NCBI GenBank assembly: GCA_902494465.1
Contig: CABUTH010000006.1
Span: 1 to 24,852, forward strand
Length of the DNA: 24,852 bases
Direction of reading: 5' to 3'
Source: an uncultured Collinsella sp.
GTDB lineage: Bacteria; Actinomycetota; Coriobacteriia; Coriobacteriales; Coriobacteriaceae
Positions 9,776 through 16,776 of this stretch are shown in pieces. Positions within the stretch are counted from its first letter, which is position 1. Each line of letters begins with the position of its first letter. Under the pieces are notes generated by a model. That model searched no databases. It worked only from the letters and a program-made list of their open reading frames with translations, and was not told the DNA's origin. Position numbers and translations under genes: made by a program.

Positions 9776-9800
9776 GAAAGGGGCTCTTTGGGCCCCTTTC
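9776..9800 (-). terminator. Terminator downstream of the YfcC-type carrier
   Basis: GAAAGGGGC (9776-9784) pairs perfectly with GCCCCTTTC (9792-9800) over a 7-base loop. On the minus strand the stem ends in CCCTTTCTCTTA, a modest T-rich tail, 31 bases past the carrier stop. The bases 9634-9775 otherwise hold only the upstream region of the peptidase gene. Confidence 0.7.
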
Positions 9801-9830
9801 AAAAGATGTGATTTGTGGTGCGCCCGCCGA

Positions 9831-11309
9831 TTACAAAACGAGCATCAGCACGGTGACAAACGAAACGGTAATCACGGTAAGCAGGACCATGAATTTTGCG
9901 GCCGTCTTGATGTAGGTCGCGTAGCTTACCTGGGCAAGCTCGAGGCCAGCCATGATGGACCCGCATGTGGGAGTGATCATCGCTACAACGCCGTGTGTGG
10001 CGAGATAGATTGCGACCATGGCTTCGGGGGCAAAGCCTAAGGATGCCGCCAACGGTCCCATGATAGGCATCGAGACGGTTGCCATGCCCGTACTCGAGGG
10101 GATGAGGAAAGACAGGGCAAAGTAGAGCGCATAGGAGAGCGGGGCAAAGACTGTGGCGGATACGCCGGCGAGCGCGTTGGCGGCGTTGGTGAGGATCCAC
10201 ACATCGAGTCCGGTGATGGACATGAGCACGGAGACGCCGCGGGCGACGGCGACGACGAGCGCGACAGAAACAAGGTCGGCGCAGCCGTGCAGGATGGTGT
10301 CGACGAGTTCTTTCTCCTGCATACCGGCAACCTTGCCGATAATAATTGTCATGGTGAAGAACCAGATGCCGCATTCGGTAAAGTACCACTGACCAAGTGG
10401 CAGGCCAGTCAAAAGTGCGCTCCATGCGGTGCTGAGGTCATCGCCCTTGGCGCCGATATCAAATAGGCCAACTCCGAATGTCTGCCACGGAATAAAGCCG
10501 ATGATCATGACGACAAACGTGAGGGCGAAGAGAACAAGGACGCGCTTTTGAATTTTGGAAAGCTCGACGTGCGCGTCCTCGGCGGAATCGCCGTCCTTGT
10601 CGCCGTAGAGACGCTCGGCGGTCTCCCATTCCTCGGGGGTGAGCGATGAGGCGGCGCGGTCGGTGCGGACGCGCTTGGCATACCGCATGACAAAAATGAT
10701 GCCCGAAATCTCGGCGATGGCGAACATAACCAGACCGATGCCGATCATGAGTCCCTGGTCATAGGGGATGCCGGCTGCCTTGAGAGCATCAAGCGCGAGT
10801 CCGGTCGAAAACGGGTTGACCGTCGATCCCAAAACGCCAAGGCCGCAGCCCATGAGAACTACCATGCATCCAACGAGCGGATCCCAACCCATGGCAAACG
10901 TGACCGATGCCAGGAGCAGGTAGAAGGGGACGGATTCCTCGAGCATGCCGTACGTGGATCCGCAGATGCCAAAGGCGAGCATGAGAACAGGAACGAGCAA
11001 TAGATCATTACCGCCTAGTTTACGGACGAGCACGGCGATGCCGGTGTCGAGCGCGCCCGTTTTTTGGACTACGCCCAGGAAACCGCCAAGCACAAGAATG
11101 AACACGCAGACCTGCATGGCGCTCTCAAAGCCCAAGAAGGGAGAAGCCATAAAGTTGCCAAGCGTTGCGGCCTGCACGTCAGGGCTAAATGACGAGACGA
11201 CCCACGAGGCGATGGCCACGAGCAACAGGCAGCCAAAGAGAATGGTAAAAGATGAGGGCATCTGGCGTGGCTTACGTTCTTTGCCAGATGCGGCAGCCTT
11301 ATCCGACAT
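9831..11309 (-). CDS. YfcC/DcuC-family membrane carrier (second copy)
   Basis: This 492-residue membrane protein has about 11-12 hydrophobic segments and belongs to the YfcC group of the DcuC (C4-dicarboxylate carrier) superfamily. The diagnostic pair is present: STVNPFSTG in the first half and LIPSSTGMATVSMPIMG in the second, each in a re-entrant position of the two inverted halves. A charged loop lies between (about residues 220-260). Several members of this family act as arginine/ornithine antiporters in arginine-deiminase loci, others carry dicarboxylates or short peptides, so the substrate cannot be read. The ATG at 11309 follows AAGGAGCTTTGT; an upstream in-frame ATG at 11345 lacks a good site. 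It is a paralogue of the carrier at 13840-15357 but has its own 430-base upstream region and is cut off from the arc-like operon by a terminator. Confidence 0.85.
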   Translation of the reverse strand: MSDKAAASGKERKPRQMPSSFTILFGCLLLVAIASWVVSSFSPDVQAATLGNFMASPFLGFESAMQVCVFILVLGGFLGVVQKTGALDTGIAVLVRKLGGNDLLLVPVLMLAFGICGSTYGMLEESVPFYLLLASVTFAMGWDPLVGCMVVLMGCGLGVLGSTVNPFSTGLALDALKAAGIPYDQGLMIGIGLVMFAIAEISGIIFVMRYAKRVRTDRAASSLTPEEWETAERLYGDKDGDSAEDAHVELSKIQKRVLVLFALTFVVMIIGFIPWQTFGVGLFDIGAKGDDLSTAWSALLTGLPLGQWYFTECGIWFFTMTIIIGKVAGMQEKELVDTILHGCADLVSVALVVAVARGVSVLMSITGLDVWILTNAANALAGVSATVFAPLSYALYFALSFLIPSSTGMATVSMPIMGPLAASLGFAPEAMVAIYLATHGVVAMITPTCGSIMAGLELAQVSYATYIKTAAKFMVLLTVITVSFVTVLMLVL

Positions 11310-11671
11310 ACAAAGCTCCTTCACGGAAAGCCCTGCCTCCGCCATGGGAGACGGGGCTCTCGTTAATCAATAAGGTCTTGACTCTGTTGTCGACTTGAAA
11401 GCTGCACCCTTCAAGTCGGGGAAGTAATGCGTTTAATAAAGCGTGCATCACATATCAATAATACCATCCGGTGAGTATGTGAGGACATCTATGGTGGCAT
11501 GTATTCCGCAAACGAGCCGACCTATCGGTAAACGTACAATGTGATATACGTTGTCGCATATAGATGCGGGTATTTTTAAGGACTGGTCCCTAGTGATCCC
11601 TTTTCTGTTGGTCTGGTGGCCCCTGCTGTTTTGGTTCGCGGCGACTGCACGTCGCTTAGACGATAGGGGGA
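11310..11671 (-). promoter_or_regulatory. Upstream region of the second carrier, with several dyads
   Basis: This gene-free and fairly AT-rich region contains CGACTTGAA (11391-11399) perfectly complemented by TTCAAGTCG (11410-11418), a 9-bp stem with a 10-base loop about 82 bases before the start codon. Farther up are AACGTA(N10)TACGTT and CGCAT(N4)ATGCG, near 11530-11565. A TATTAT on the minus strand near 11460 could be a -10. The dyads suggest regulator binding or a structured leader, but none matches a site I can name. A minus-strand open frame of 75 codons here lacks any sign of being real. Confidence 0.4.
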
Positions 11672-11709
11672 GCAATAAAACGGGATGAAGAATAGGCCTT
11701 CATCCCGTT
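11672..11709 (-). terminator. Rho-independent terminator of the arc-like operon
   Basis: AACGGGATGAAG (11679-11690) pairs with CTTCATCCCGTT (11698-11709), 12 bp with a 7-base loop. On the minus strand it is followed by TTTATT. It lies 31 bases past the dehydrogenase stop and separates that operon from the second carrier. Confidence 0.9.
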
Positions 11710-11740
11710 GAGCCACGTGTTCTGGAAGCAGTTTAAGCTC

Positions 11741-12748
11741 CTACAACACGTTTACGACAGGAACGTCGTTAACCAACTTGAAGAGCTGGTCCTTTTCGCC
11801 CTTGAGGAAGTGTCCGATGTTGTTGCACGGGAAGATCATGAGGTCGCGTAGCGACGAAGACGAATAGAACGCAGAGTGCGGCGTGATAATCACGTTGTCG
11901 CGGCCAACGAGCGGGTGGTTTGCCAGGTCGGGCGTCTCGTCATACAGAACATCGGCGCCAAACGCGCGAATCTGGCCAGAATCGAGAGCTTCGATAAGAG
12001 CGGGTTCGTCCATGCAGAGGCCACGGCCCAGGTTAATGACGATGGGCTTTTTCTTCATCTTGGCGAACTTCTCGGCGTCAAAGTAATGATAGTTCGTCTC
12101 GTTAAGATTCATATGATTGATAATGATGTCGGCCTCGGCCAAAACCTCGTCGATCTCGGCCTGCTCGACACCGTTTTGCCCAAAAAGGTTCTGGTCGATA
12201 AAGGGGTCGTTGGAGATGATGCGCTTGACAAGGCCCTTGGCTTTACGGGCGGTGCACTTGCCGATTTTGCCAAAACCAAAGATGCCGAGGGTCTGGTCTT
12301 CAAGACGAGGCACCTCGGGAGCCGCGGCGTAATCCCAACGGTGCTCCTGCTCAATCTGACCGATGTAGAACTTGAAGTTCTTGTTGAGCGCGTACATATA
12401 GGCGATGGCGCTTTCGGAGACATCCCAGGTGCAGTATTCGCCGACGGGGCAGACGCCCACGCCGCGCGCAGTTGCCTCGTCCATGTCTACGTTGTCATAG
12501 CCGGTGGCGTTGATGGCGATGACCTTGAGGTTGGGAGCGTGCTCGAACGCTTCCTTGTCCACCTTGATGAAGGCAGTGAGCAGAGCGTCGGCATCGGCAA
12601 GATGCTCGTAGAACTCCTCGCGTGCCTCATCGGTATACGCGTAAACCTCAACATCGATATCCTCACCCAGATGAGATTTGAGGGTCTCGGTTTCGAGGTC
12701 GTGCTGGGGCATCATGCTCTCGGCATAATCGCTGATCAAGATCTTCAT
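11741..12748 (-). CDS. D-isomer-specific 2-hydroxyacid dehydrogenase
   Basis: This 335-residue cytosolic enzyme of the D-2-hydroxyacid dehydrogenase family interconverts a 2-oxo acid and a D-2-hydroxy acid using NAD(H). Visible features: NATGYDNVD near 80-88, the Rossmann motif GIFGFGKIG at 155-163 with Asp181 at the end of the second strand (NAD preference), Arg242 in NLGRG, Glu271 in DVLYDETPD and His291 in ITPHSAFYS, forming the complete Arg-Glu-His catalytic set. Length fits. The ATG at 12748 has AAAGGAAGC upstream, so an in-frame extension to 12844 is rejected. It is the last gene of the minus-strand arc-like cluster, 121 bases after the deiminase-like gene with a terminator-like hairpin between. 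A dehydrogenase is not part of the classical arginine deiminase pathway; whether it acts on a pathway compound or on pyruvate/hydroxypyruvate is open. Confidence 0.9.
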   Translation of the reverse strand: MKILISDYAESMMPQHDLETETLKSHLGEDIDVEVYAYTDEAREEFYEHLADADALLTAFIKVDKEAFEHAPNLKVIAINATGYDNVDMDEATARGVGVCPVGEYCTWDVSESAIAYMYALNKNFKFYIGQIEQEHRWDYAAAPEVPRLEDQTLGIFGFGKIGKCTARKAKGLVKRIISNDPFIDQNLFGQNGVEQAEIDEVLAEADIIINHMNLNETNYHYFDAEKFAKMKKKPIVINLGRGLCMDEPALIEALDSGQIRAFGADVLYDETPDLANHPLVGRDNVIITPHSAFYSSSSLRDLMIFPCNNIGHFLKGEKDQLFKLVNDVPVVNVL

Positions 12749-12783
12749 GGGTGCTTCCTTTCCCCTTTGAGGGGCTTGTGGGT

Positions 12784-12827
12784 AAAAAGGGGCGCCGCAG
12801 CGCCGGAATCCAGCGGAGCGGCGCCCC
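12784..12827 (-). terminator. Intercistronic terminator or attenuator before the dehydrogenase gene
   Basis: GGGGCGCCGC (12789-12798) pairs perfectly with GCGGCGCCCC (12818-12827). Read on the minus strand the stem is directly followed by TTTTTA, so it has full intrinsic terminator form, 42 bases past the deiminase-like stop and 36 before the dehydrogenase start. Partial readthrough would lower expression of the last gene. Confidence 0.75.
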
Positions 12828-12869
12828 ATGAGAGGCTCGGACAAATACTGTCCAGGCGAAACGTTCGGA

Positions 12870-13727
12870 CTACGGACGCTCGATCGGCTGGGTCAGGCAG
12901 TGCGGGCCGCCGCCGGCGTGCAGGATCTGGTCGAGCGGCACGTCGATGACCTCGATGCCCAGAGCGCGCATCTTGTCGTTGATGTGCTTGTTCTTCTCGA
13001 TGGCAACGACCTTGTTGTTGCCGATGCACTGGACGTTGCAGCCGTGCTTGTACATATCCTCACTGGCGACGGGGATGAGCTCGAAGCCGCGGCGCTTGAG
13101 CATCTGCAGGAAGTTATAGGGCAGCTGGTCAATGCAAGCGAGCGCAACTTGGGGAGCGACGATGTTAAAGATCATGTCAAGGTGCAGGTTGTCGGGCGGG
13201 CAGGGAACGCCGACGACGGTATAGCCAAACTTCTCGAGCTGATGGCGGAGGCTGGCGACTCCCTGTTCATCGGTACGATCGACCATGCCCCAGGCGAGCG
13301 TATGCTCATCGATCATCCAGAAGTCGCCGCCCTCCATGCAACCTGCGTTAACGCGGGCGACGATGGGGACACCCATCTCCTTAAGCTTTGCCTCATAGGA
13401 CTGGGCCTCGATCTGGCGGACCGGATGACGGAAGTGGCCCATGACGGCGCCTTCCTTGATCATGCAACCATAGTCGCGGGCAAAGGTCATGACCTCGTAC
13501 TTGGGGTTGGCCTCGACCTCGACGACCTCGATGCCGTTATCCTTGTAGGCGTCAACGAGCATCTGCCATTCCTTGACCATGATGTCGTTCTGTTCGGTAT
13601 CGCCCTTCTTCATCCATTCGGAGGTGATGACGTTGATGCCGTTGAAGGTGTAGTACTTCGGCGAGCACATCATGACCTTTTTGAGCGGATTGGTGGCGTT
13701 GGAGACGTAGATTTTCTCTTCAGACAT
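12870..13727 (-). CDS. Arginine deiminase-superfamily (amidinotransferase-fold) guanidine hydrolase, short form
   Basis: This 285-residue cytosolic protein has the five-bladed guanidino-group-modifying fold. Catalytic positions known from arginine deiminase are all present: Asp85 in FARDYG, Glu132 in MEGGDFW, Arg151 in GMVDRTDEQG, His182 and Asp184 in LHLDMIF, and Cys277 in GGGPHCLTQP. Such enzymes attack a guanidinium carbon through the cysteine and release ammonia or an alkylamine, leaving a ureido product. Classical ArcA is about 410 residues with an added helical domain; this protein lacks it and is nearer in size to dimethylarginine hydrolases (about 255-285). The sequence before the cysteine resembles agmatine deiminase as much as ArcA, and the arginine five residues before Cys in the pseudomonad enzyme has no equivalent. 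Start at 13727 has AAAGGAACC upstream. Being between carrier and dehydrogenase, downstream of arcB, it probably supplies the carbamoyltransferase with citrulline or an analogue. The symbol arcA is withheld. Confidence 0.85.
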   Translation of the reverse strand: MSEEKIYVSNATNPLKKVMMCSPKYYTFNGINVITSEWMKKGDTEQNDIMVKEWQMLVDAYKDNGIEVVEVEANPKYEVMTFARDYGCMIKEGAVMGHFRHPVRQIEAQSYEAKLKEMGVPIVARVNAGCMEGGDFWMIDEHTLAWGMVDRTDEQGVASLRHQLEKFGYTVVGVPCPPDNLHLDMIFNIVAPQVALACIDQLPYNFLQMLKRRGFELIPVASEDMYKHGCNVQCIGNNKVVAIEKNKHINDKMRALGIEVIDVPLDQILHAGGGPHCLTQPIERP

Positions 13728-13770
13728 GGCAGGTTCCTTTCTTTAAGACCTACATACCTTAGGTGGAATG

Positions 13771-13809
13771 CGCGCGGCGGGAAAAACGGAGGGGCTTGCC
13801 CGCCGCGCG
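13771..13809 (-). other. GC-rich intercistronic hairpin between carrier and deiminase-like gene
   Basis: CGCGCGGCGGG (13771-13781) pairs perfectly with CCCGCCGCGCG (13799-13809), an 11-bp stem with a 17-base loop. No T-run follows on the minus strand, so it is more likely an mRNA stability or processing element than a full terminator. Confidence 0.65.
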
Positions 13810-13839
13810 AGGATTCCCGCGGGGGAGTAGCGCCTAGAC

Positions 13840-15357
13840 CTAGAGCATCACGAGGACGCAGAGGAAGGCGCAGCAGGCGGCGAACAGGACGGCGACGATG
13901 GGGGCGATCTTCTTGACCCAGTCGCCGTAGCTCATGTGCGCCGCGGCCGTGCACGTCATGACGACGATGGAGCACGGGGTGATCATCTTGGCCAGGCCGA
14001 GCGCCATGAGGTAGATGATGACCATGATGTAGACGTCGACGCCGGCGAAGGTGGACAGCGTGCCCATGATGCCCATGGTGGCGGCGGCGAGGCCGGTGGA
14101 GCTGGGGATCAGGCAGGCGATGAGGAAGTAGCAGACCAGGGCGACGACGACGAAGGCGAAGGGCGGCAGGGAGGCCAGCGCGTTCTCGCACATGTTGAGG
14201 ATGGACGGGGTGATCTGGCCGTTGTCCATGACGACCTGGATGCCGCGTGCCAGCGGCACGACGAAGGCGGTGGAGACCAGGCCGGAGGCGCCCTTGAGAA
14301 TCGTATCGATGATAGTGTCGGCATCATAGTGCATGACTACGCCGATGAGGATGACCATGATCAGGGTGATCATCGAGAGCTTGGGGAAATACCAGTTTCC
14401 GAAGGCGGTGATGTCGGTGCCCAGGACGTTGCGCAGGCCCGGGGTTGCGGCGACCCATGCGACGAAGTCCTCGAAGAACGTCCACTCGGGGTTGAGGGAG
14501 GTCCAGGGGGTCAGACCGACGATCATAAAGACGAAGGTAAGTACGAACAGTGCGAGCGCGCCCTTCTGGCGACCGGTGAGGGTGAGGTCCTCGTCGTCGG
14601 CGGCGGGGAACTCCTTGAGGTCCTGCTCGCGCCGGAAGAACTGGACGGACTTCTCGGGATGCGCCTTGATCTTGTCGGCGTAGCGGCAGATCAGGAGGAT
14701 GACGAGGCCGGTGAAGATGACGAACATCGCGATGCGGGGAATCATGCCCTCGCCAGGGGAGATGCCGGCGATACCCGATGCGATGCCCGTGGAGAACGGG
14801 TTAATGATCGACGAGAGGCAGCCGATCTGGGTGCCGAGGACGACGATCATGATCGCGGTGACCGTATCGAGGCCGAGGGCCAGGATGACGGGCACGAACA
14901 TCAGGAAGTAGACGATGCCTTCCTCATAGGCGCCTTCGAGCGTACCGAAGAACGCCATCAGGATAACGAGGATGGCGATCAGCGCATGCATGTTGTTCTG
15001 ATTGGCGATAGTGATGCGCTTGATGGCCGTCTTGAGCGCGCAGGTGCGATCCATCATCTCGAGTAAGCTGCCGAACAGCATGATGGTGAGGGAGATCGAA
15101 ATGGCGCCGGAGACCGTGCCACCGCCGAGCATGCCGGTGATGGGGGCCATGAAGATGTCCCAGAGGCCCTGGGGGTTGCTCTCGACCACGTGGTAGGTGC
15201 CGGCGATGGCGTCGCCGCCCTCGGAGAGCTCGTAGGCTCCGCCGGGGACGAACCAGGTCAGGAGGGCGATGAAGGCGATGACGGCGAACAGGATCACATA
15301 GGTGTTCGGCATCTGGAATTTCTTCCTCGCCGGCTTTTCCTTGATTTCTTCAGCCAT
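13840..15357 (-). CDS. YfcC-family carrier, probable guanidino compound/product antiporter
   Basis: This 505-residue membrane protein has about 12 hydrophobic segments and belongs to the YfcC/DcuC superfamily. It shows SSIINPFSTG in the first half and CLIPSSTGLAAATMGIMG in the second, the paired re-entrant motifs of the family, with a charged cytosolic loop around residues 220-260. The N-terminus (MAEEIKEKPARKKFQMPNTY) is cytosolic and basic. Family knowledge: members inside arginine-deiminase loci exchange arginine for ornithine, which needs no energy. Placement between arcB (72 bases upstream) and the deiminase-like gene (112 bases downstream) supports such a role here. Start at 15357 has AAGGAAATACACC upstream. 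GC-ending codons dominate, as in arcB. The substrate is inferred from neighbours only. Confidence 0.88.
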   Translation of the reverse strand: MAEEIKEKPARKKFQMPNTYVILFAVIAFIALLTWFVPGGAYELSEGGDAIAGTYHVVESNPQGLWDIFMAPITGMLGGGTVSGAISISLTIMLFGSLLEMMDRTCALKTAIKRITIANQNNMHALIAILVILMAFFGTLEGAYEEGIVYFLMFVPVILALGLDTVTAIMIVVLGTQIGCLSSIINPFSTGIASGIAGISPGEGMIPRIAMFVIFTGLVILLICRYADKIKAHPEKSVQFFRREQDLKEFPAADDEDLTLTGRQKGALALFVLTFVFMIVGLTPWTSLNPEWTFFEDFVAWVAATPGLRNVLGTDITAFGNWYFPKLSMITLIMVILIGVVMHYDADTIIDTILKGASGLVSTAFVVPLARGIQVVMDNGQITPSILNMCENALASLPPFAFVVVALVCYFLIACLIPSSTGLAAATMGIMGTLSTFAGVDVYIMVIIYLMALGLAKMITPCSIVVMTCTAAAHMSYGDWVKKIAPIVAVLFAACCAFLCVLVML

Positions 15358-15378
15358 GGTGTATTTCCTTACGTGAGG

Positions 15379-15408
15379 CGCCGCGGCCCGGAGGGGCGGG
15401 CCGCGGCG
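15379..15408 (-). other. GC-rich intercistronic hairpin between arcB and carrier
   Basis: CGCCGCGGCCCG (15379-15390) pairs perfectly with CGGGCCGCGGCG (15397-15408), a 12-bp all-GC stem with a 6-base loop GAGGGG. No T-run follows. It starts 21 bases past the arcB stop and is the third such stem in the three gene junctions of this operon. Confidence 0.7.
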
Positions 15409-15429
15409 TGCGGTCGGTCCGTGGCGCGG

Positions 15430-16446
15430 TTAGACGCGCGGGATGTAGAGGTTGCCGAGGGTCGCGGCCATGATGGCCTTGATGGTGTGCATGCGGTTCT
15501 CGGCCTCCTCGAAGCAGCGGGAGTGCTCGCTGTAGATCACGTCGTCGGTGCACTCCATGGCCTCGATGCCGTGCTCCTCCTTGATCTTGGCGGCGTACTC
15601 GGTCTCGGCGTTGTGGAAGGCCGGGAGGCAGTGCAGGAAGATCCAGTCGGGGTTCTCGATGTGGGAGACGAGCTCGGCGTTGACCTGGAACGGGGACATC
15701 AGGCGGACGCGCTCGGCGAACTGGGACTCCTCGCCCATGGCCGCCCAGACGTTGGTGTAGACGGCGTCGGCGCCGCGGACGGCGTCCACGGGGTCGTTGG
15801 TGACGCGGATGGTCGCGCCGGACTCGGCGGCGAACTTCTGCGCGAGGGCGACGATCTCGGGGTCGGGCTCGAGCTCCTTGGGGGTGGCGTTGACGTAGTT
15901 CACACCGAGGATGGCGGAGGTGATCATCAGGGAGTTCTGGACGTTGTTGCGACCCTGGCCGCAGTAGGCGAGCGTGAGGCCCTCGAGCCTGCCGAAGTGC
16001 TCCTTGATGGTCATGAAGTCGGCGAGCATCTGCGTGGGGTGCTCGCGGTCAGTGAGGCCGTTCCAGACGGGCACGCCGGAGTGCTCGGCGAGCTGCTCGA
16101 CGTGCTCCTGCTTGAAGCCGCGGAACTCGATGGCGTCGAACATGGAGCCGAGCACCTTGGCGGTGTCGAGGACCGTCTCCTTCTTGCCCAGCTGGATGTC
16201 GCCCTTGCCCAGGTACTCGGGGTGGGCGCCCAGGTCGATGCAGGCGGTGGTGAAGGCTGCGCGGGTGCGGGTGGAGGTCTTCTCGAAGAGCAGCGCGACG
16301 TTCTTGCCCTCGAGGTAGCGGTGCGGGACGTTCTGCTTCTTGAGGTCCTTGAGGTGCTCGGCGAAGCCGATGAGCCACATGAGCTCGTCCCTGGTGTAGT
16401 CCCTCGTGGAGAGCAGGTGGCGACCCTGGAAAACCGAATCAGTCAT
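15430..16446 (-). CDS. arcB: Ornithine carbamoyltransferase-like protein (catabolic ArcB type) with altered substrate motifs
   Basis: This 338-residue cytosolic enzyme should transfer or phosphorolyse a carbamoyl group; in the catabolic direction citrulline plus phosphate gives ornithine and carbamoyl phosphate. The carbamoyl-phosphate motif [26 protein letters not shown] and the C-terminal [11 protein letters not shown] are all as in catabolic ornithine carbamoyltransferases. The ornithine side differs: the usual GD-x-RNN motif reads GQGRNN, and the usual TDVW-x-SMG loop reads TNVWAAMG, so the aspartate and serine that hold the amino-acid part of ornithine are Asn and Ala. The putrescine enzyme has different motifs, so this is not simply AguB. 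The ATG at 16446 is chosen over 16452 because it leaves normal spacing after GAAAGGA. First gene of a cluster with carrier, deiminase-like gene and dehydrogenase. Family certain; exact substrate open. Confidence 0.9.
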   Translation of the reverse strand: MTDSVFQGRHLLSTRDYTRDELMWLIGFAEHLKDLKKQNVPHRYLEGKNVALLFEKTSTRTRAAFTTACIDLGAHPEYLGKGDIQLGKKETVLDTAKVLGSMFDAIEFRGFKQEHVEQLAEHSGVPVWNGLTDREHPTQMLADFMTIKEHFGRLEGLTLAYCGQGRNNVQNSLMITSAILGVNYVNATPKELEPDPEIVALAQKFAAESGATIRVTNDPVDAVRGADAVYTNVWAAMGEESQFAERVRLMSPFQVNAELVSHIENPDWIFLHCLPAFHNAETEYAAKIKEEHGIEAMECTDDVIYSEHSRCFEEAENRMHTIKAIMAATLGNLYIPRV

Positions 16447-16512
16447 AGTCATGTTTCCTTTCGTCGGTTCTTGCCTACCCCCGACGGACGCCCCGCACGT
16501 GGGCCCCTCCAG

Positions 16513-16558
16513 ACAGGTCAGGCGTTTCGTTCGCCCCGGATGGGGCATCGATACCTGT
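16513..16558 (-). promoter_or_regulatory. Possible structured leader of arcB
   Basis: On the minus strand, ACAGGT (16558-16553) pairs with ACCTGT (16518-16513), enclosing the stem GCCCC/GGGGC (16546-16542 with 16537-16533) and an overlapping alternative GGCG/CGCC. Closed by P1, with two alternative inner stems, it could be a small RNA switch or a protein site in the arcB leader, about 67-112 bases before the start codon. It does not match a riboswitch class that I know. Confidence 0.3.
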
Positions 16559-16659
16559 AGTCGGGCGCCGGTGCAGCGGCACGCCGAAACCATGACTCAA
16601 AGTCTAGGAGCACCCAGATGCCGTGTGTTTGGTACCAACTCAAAGCCTTCCGGGGGTCT

Positions 16660-16774
16660 ATTTGTTATTTTTTACAAATGAATTGTTATTCGTGAGCAAT
16701 TGGCGGCTTGCAAGGCCAATTGTCCGAGCGTATTCGGAGTTGTTTTGTGAAAAATGACGATTCGAGTTAACTCG
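16660..16774 (-). promoter_or_regulatory. Dyad-rich arcB control region with an ARG-box-like site
   Basis: Five dyads are crowded into 115 bases: ATTTGT(N8)ACAAAT (16660-16679), TGAATTGTTATTCG (16679-16692), CAATTGGC(N10)GCCAATTG (16697-16722), TCCGA(N6)TCGGA (16723-16738) and CGAGTTAACTCG (16763-16774). The second matches the ArgR consensus TGAAT(N4)ATTCA at 9 of 10 positions. The long 8+8 dyad is a good candidate for the PucR-type regulator. The region lies between the regulator stop and arcB. No clear terminator was seen after the regulator gene, so readthrough into arcB is possible. Confidence 0.5.
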
Positions 16775-16776
16775 CA

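Noticed and set aside
12870..13727. Calling the deiminase-like gene arcA
   Set aside because: It is about 125 residues shorter than ArcA and the region before the catalytic cysteine differs; the substrate is not shown by the sequence.
11876..16560. Long plus-strand frames (11876-12949, 12828-13916, 13936-15066, 15190-16560) opposite the arc-like operon
   Set aside because: All are antisense shadows with Val/Asp/Gly/Glu/His-rich translations, and overlap proteins with clear catalytic motifs.
16447..16560. Guanidine riboswitch in front of arcB
   Set aside because: The conserved ACGR loops or ykkC core were not found; only a generic structured leader is claimed.
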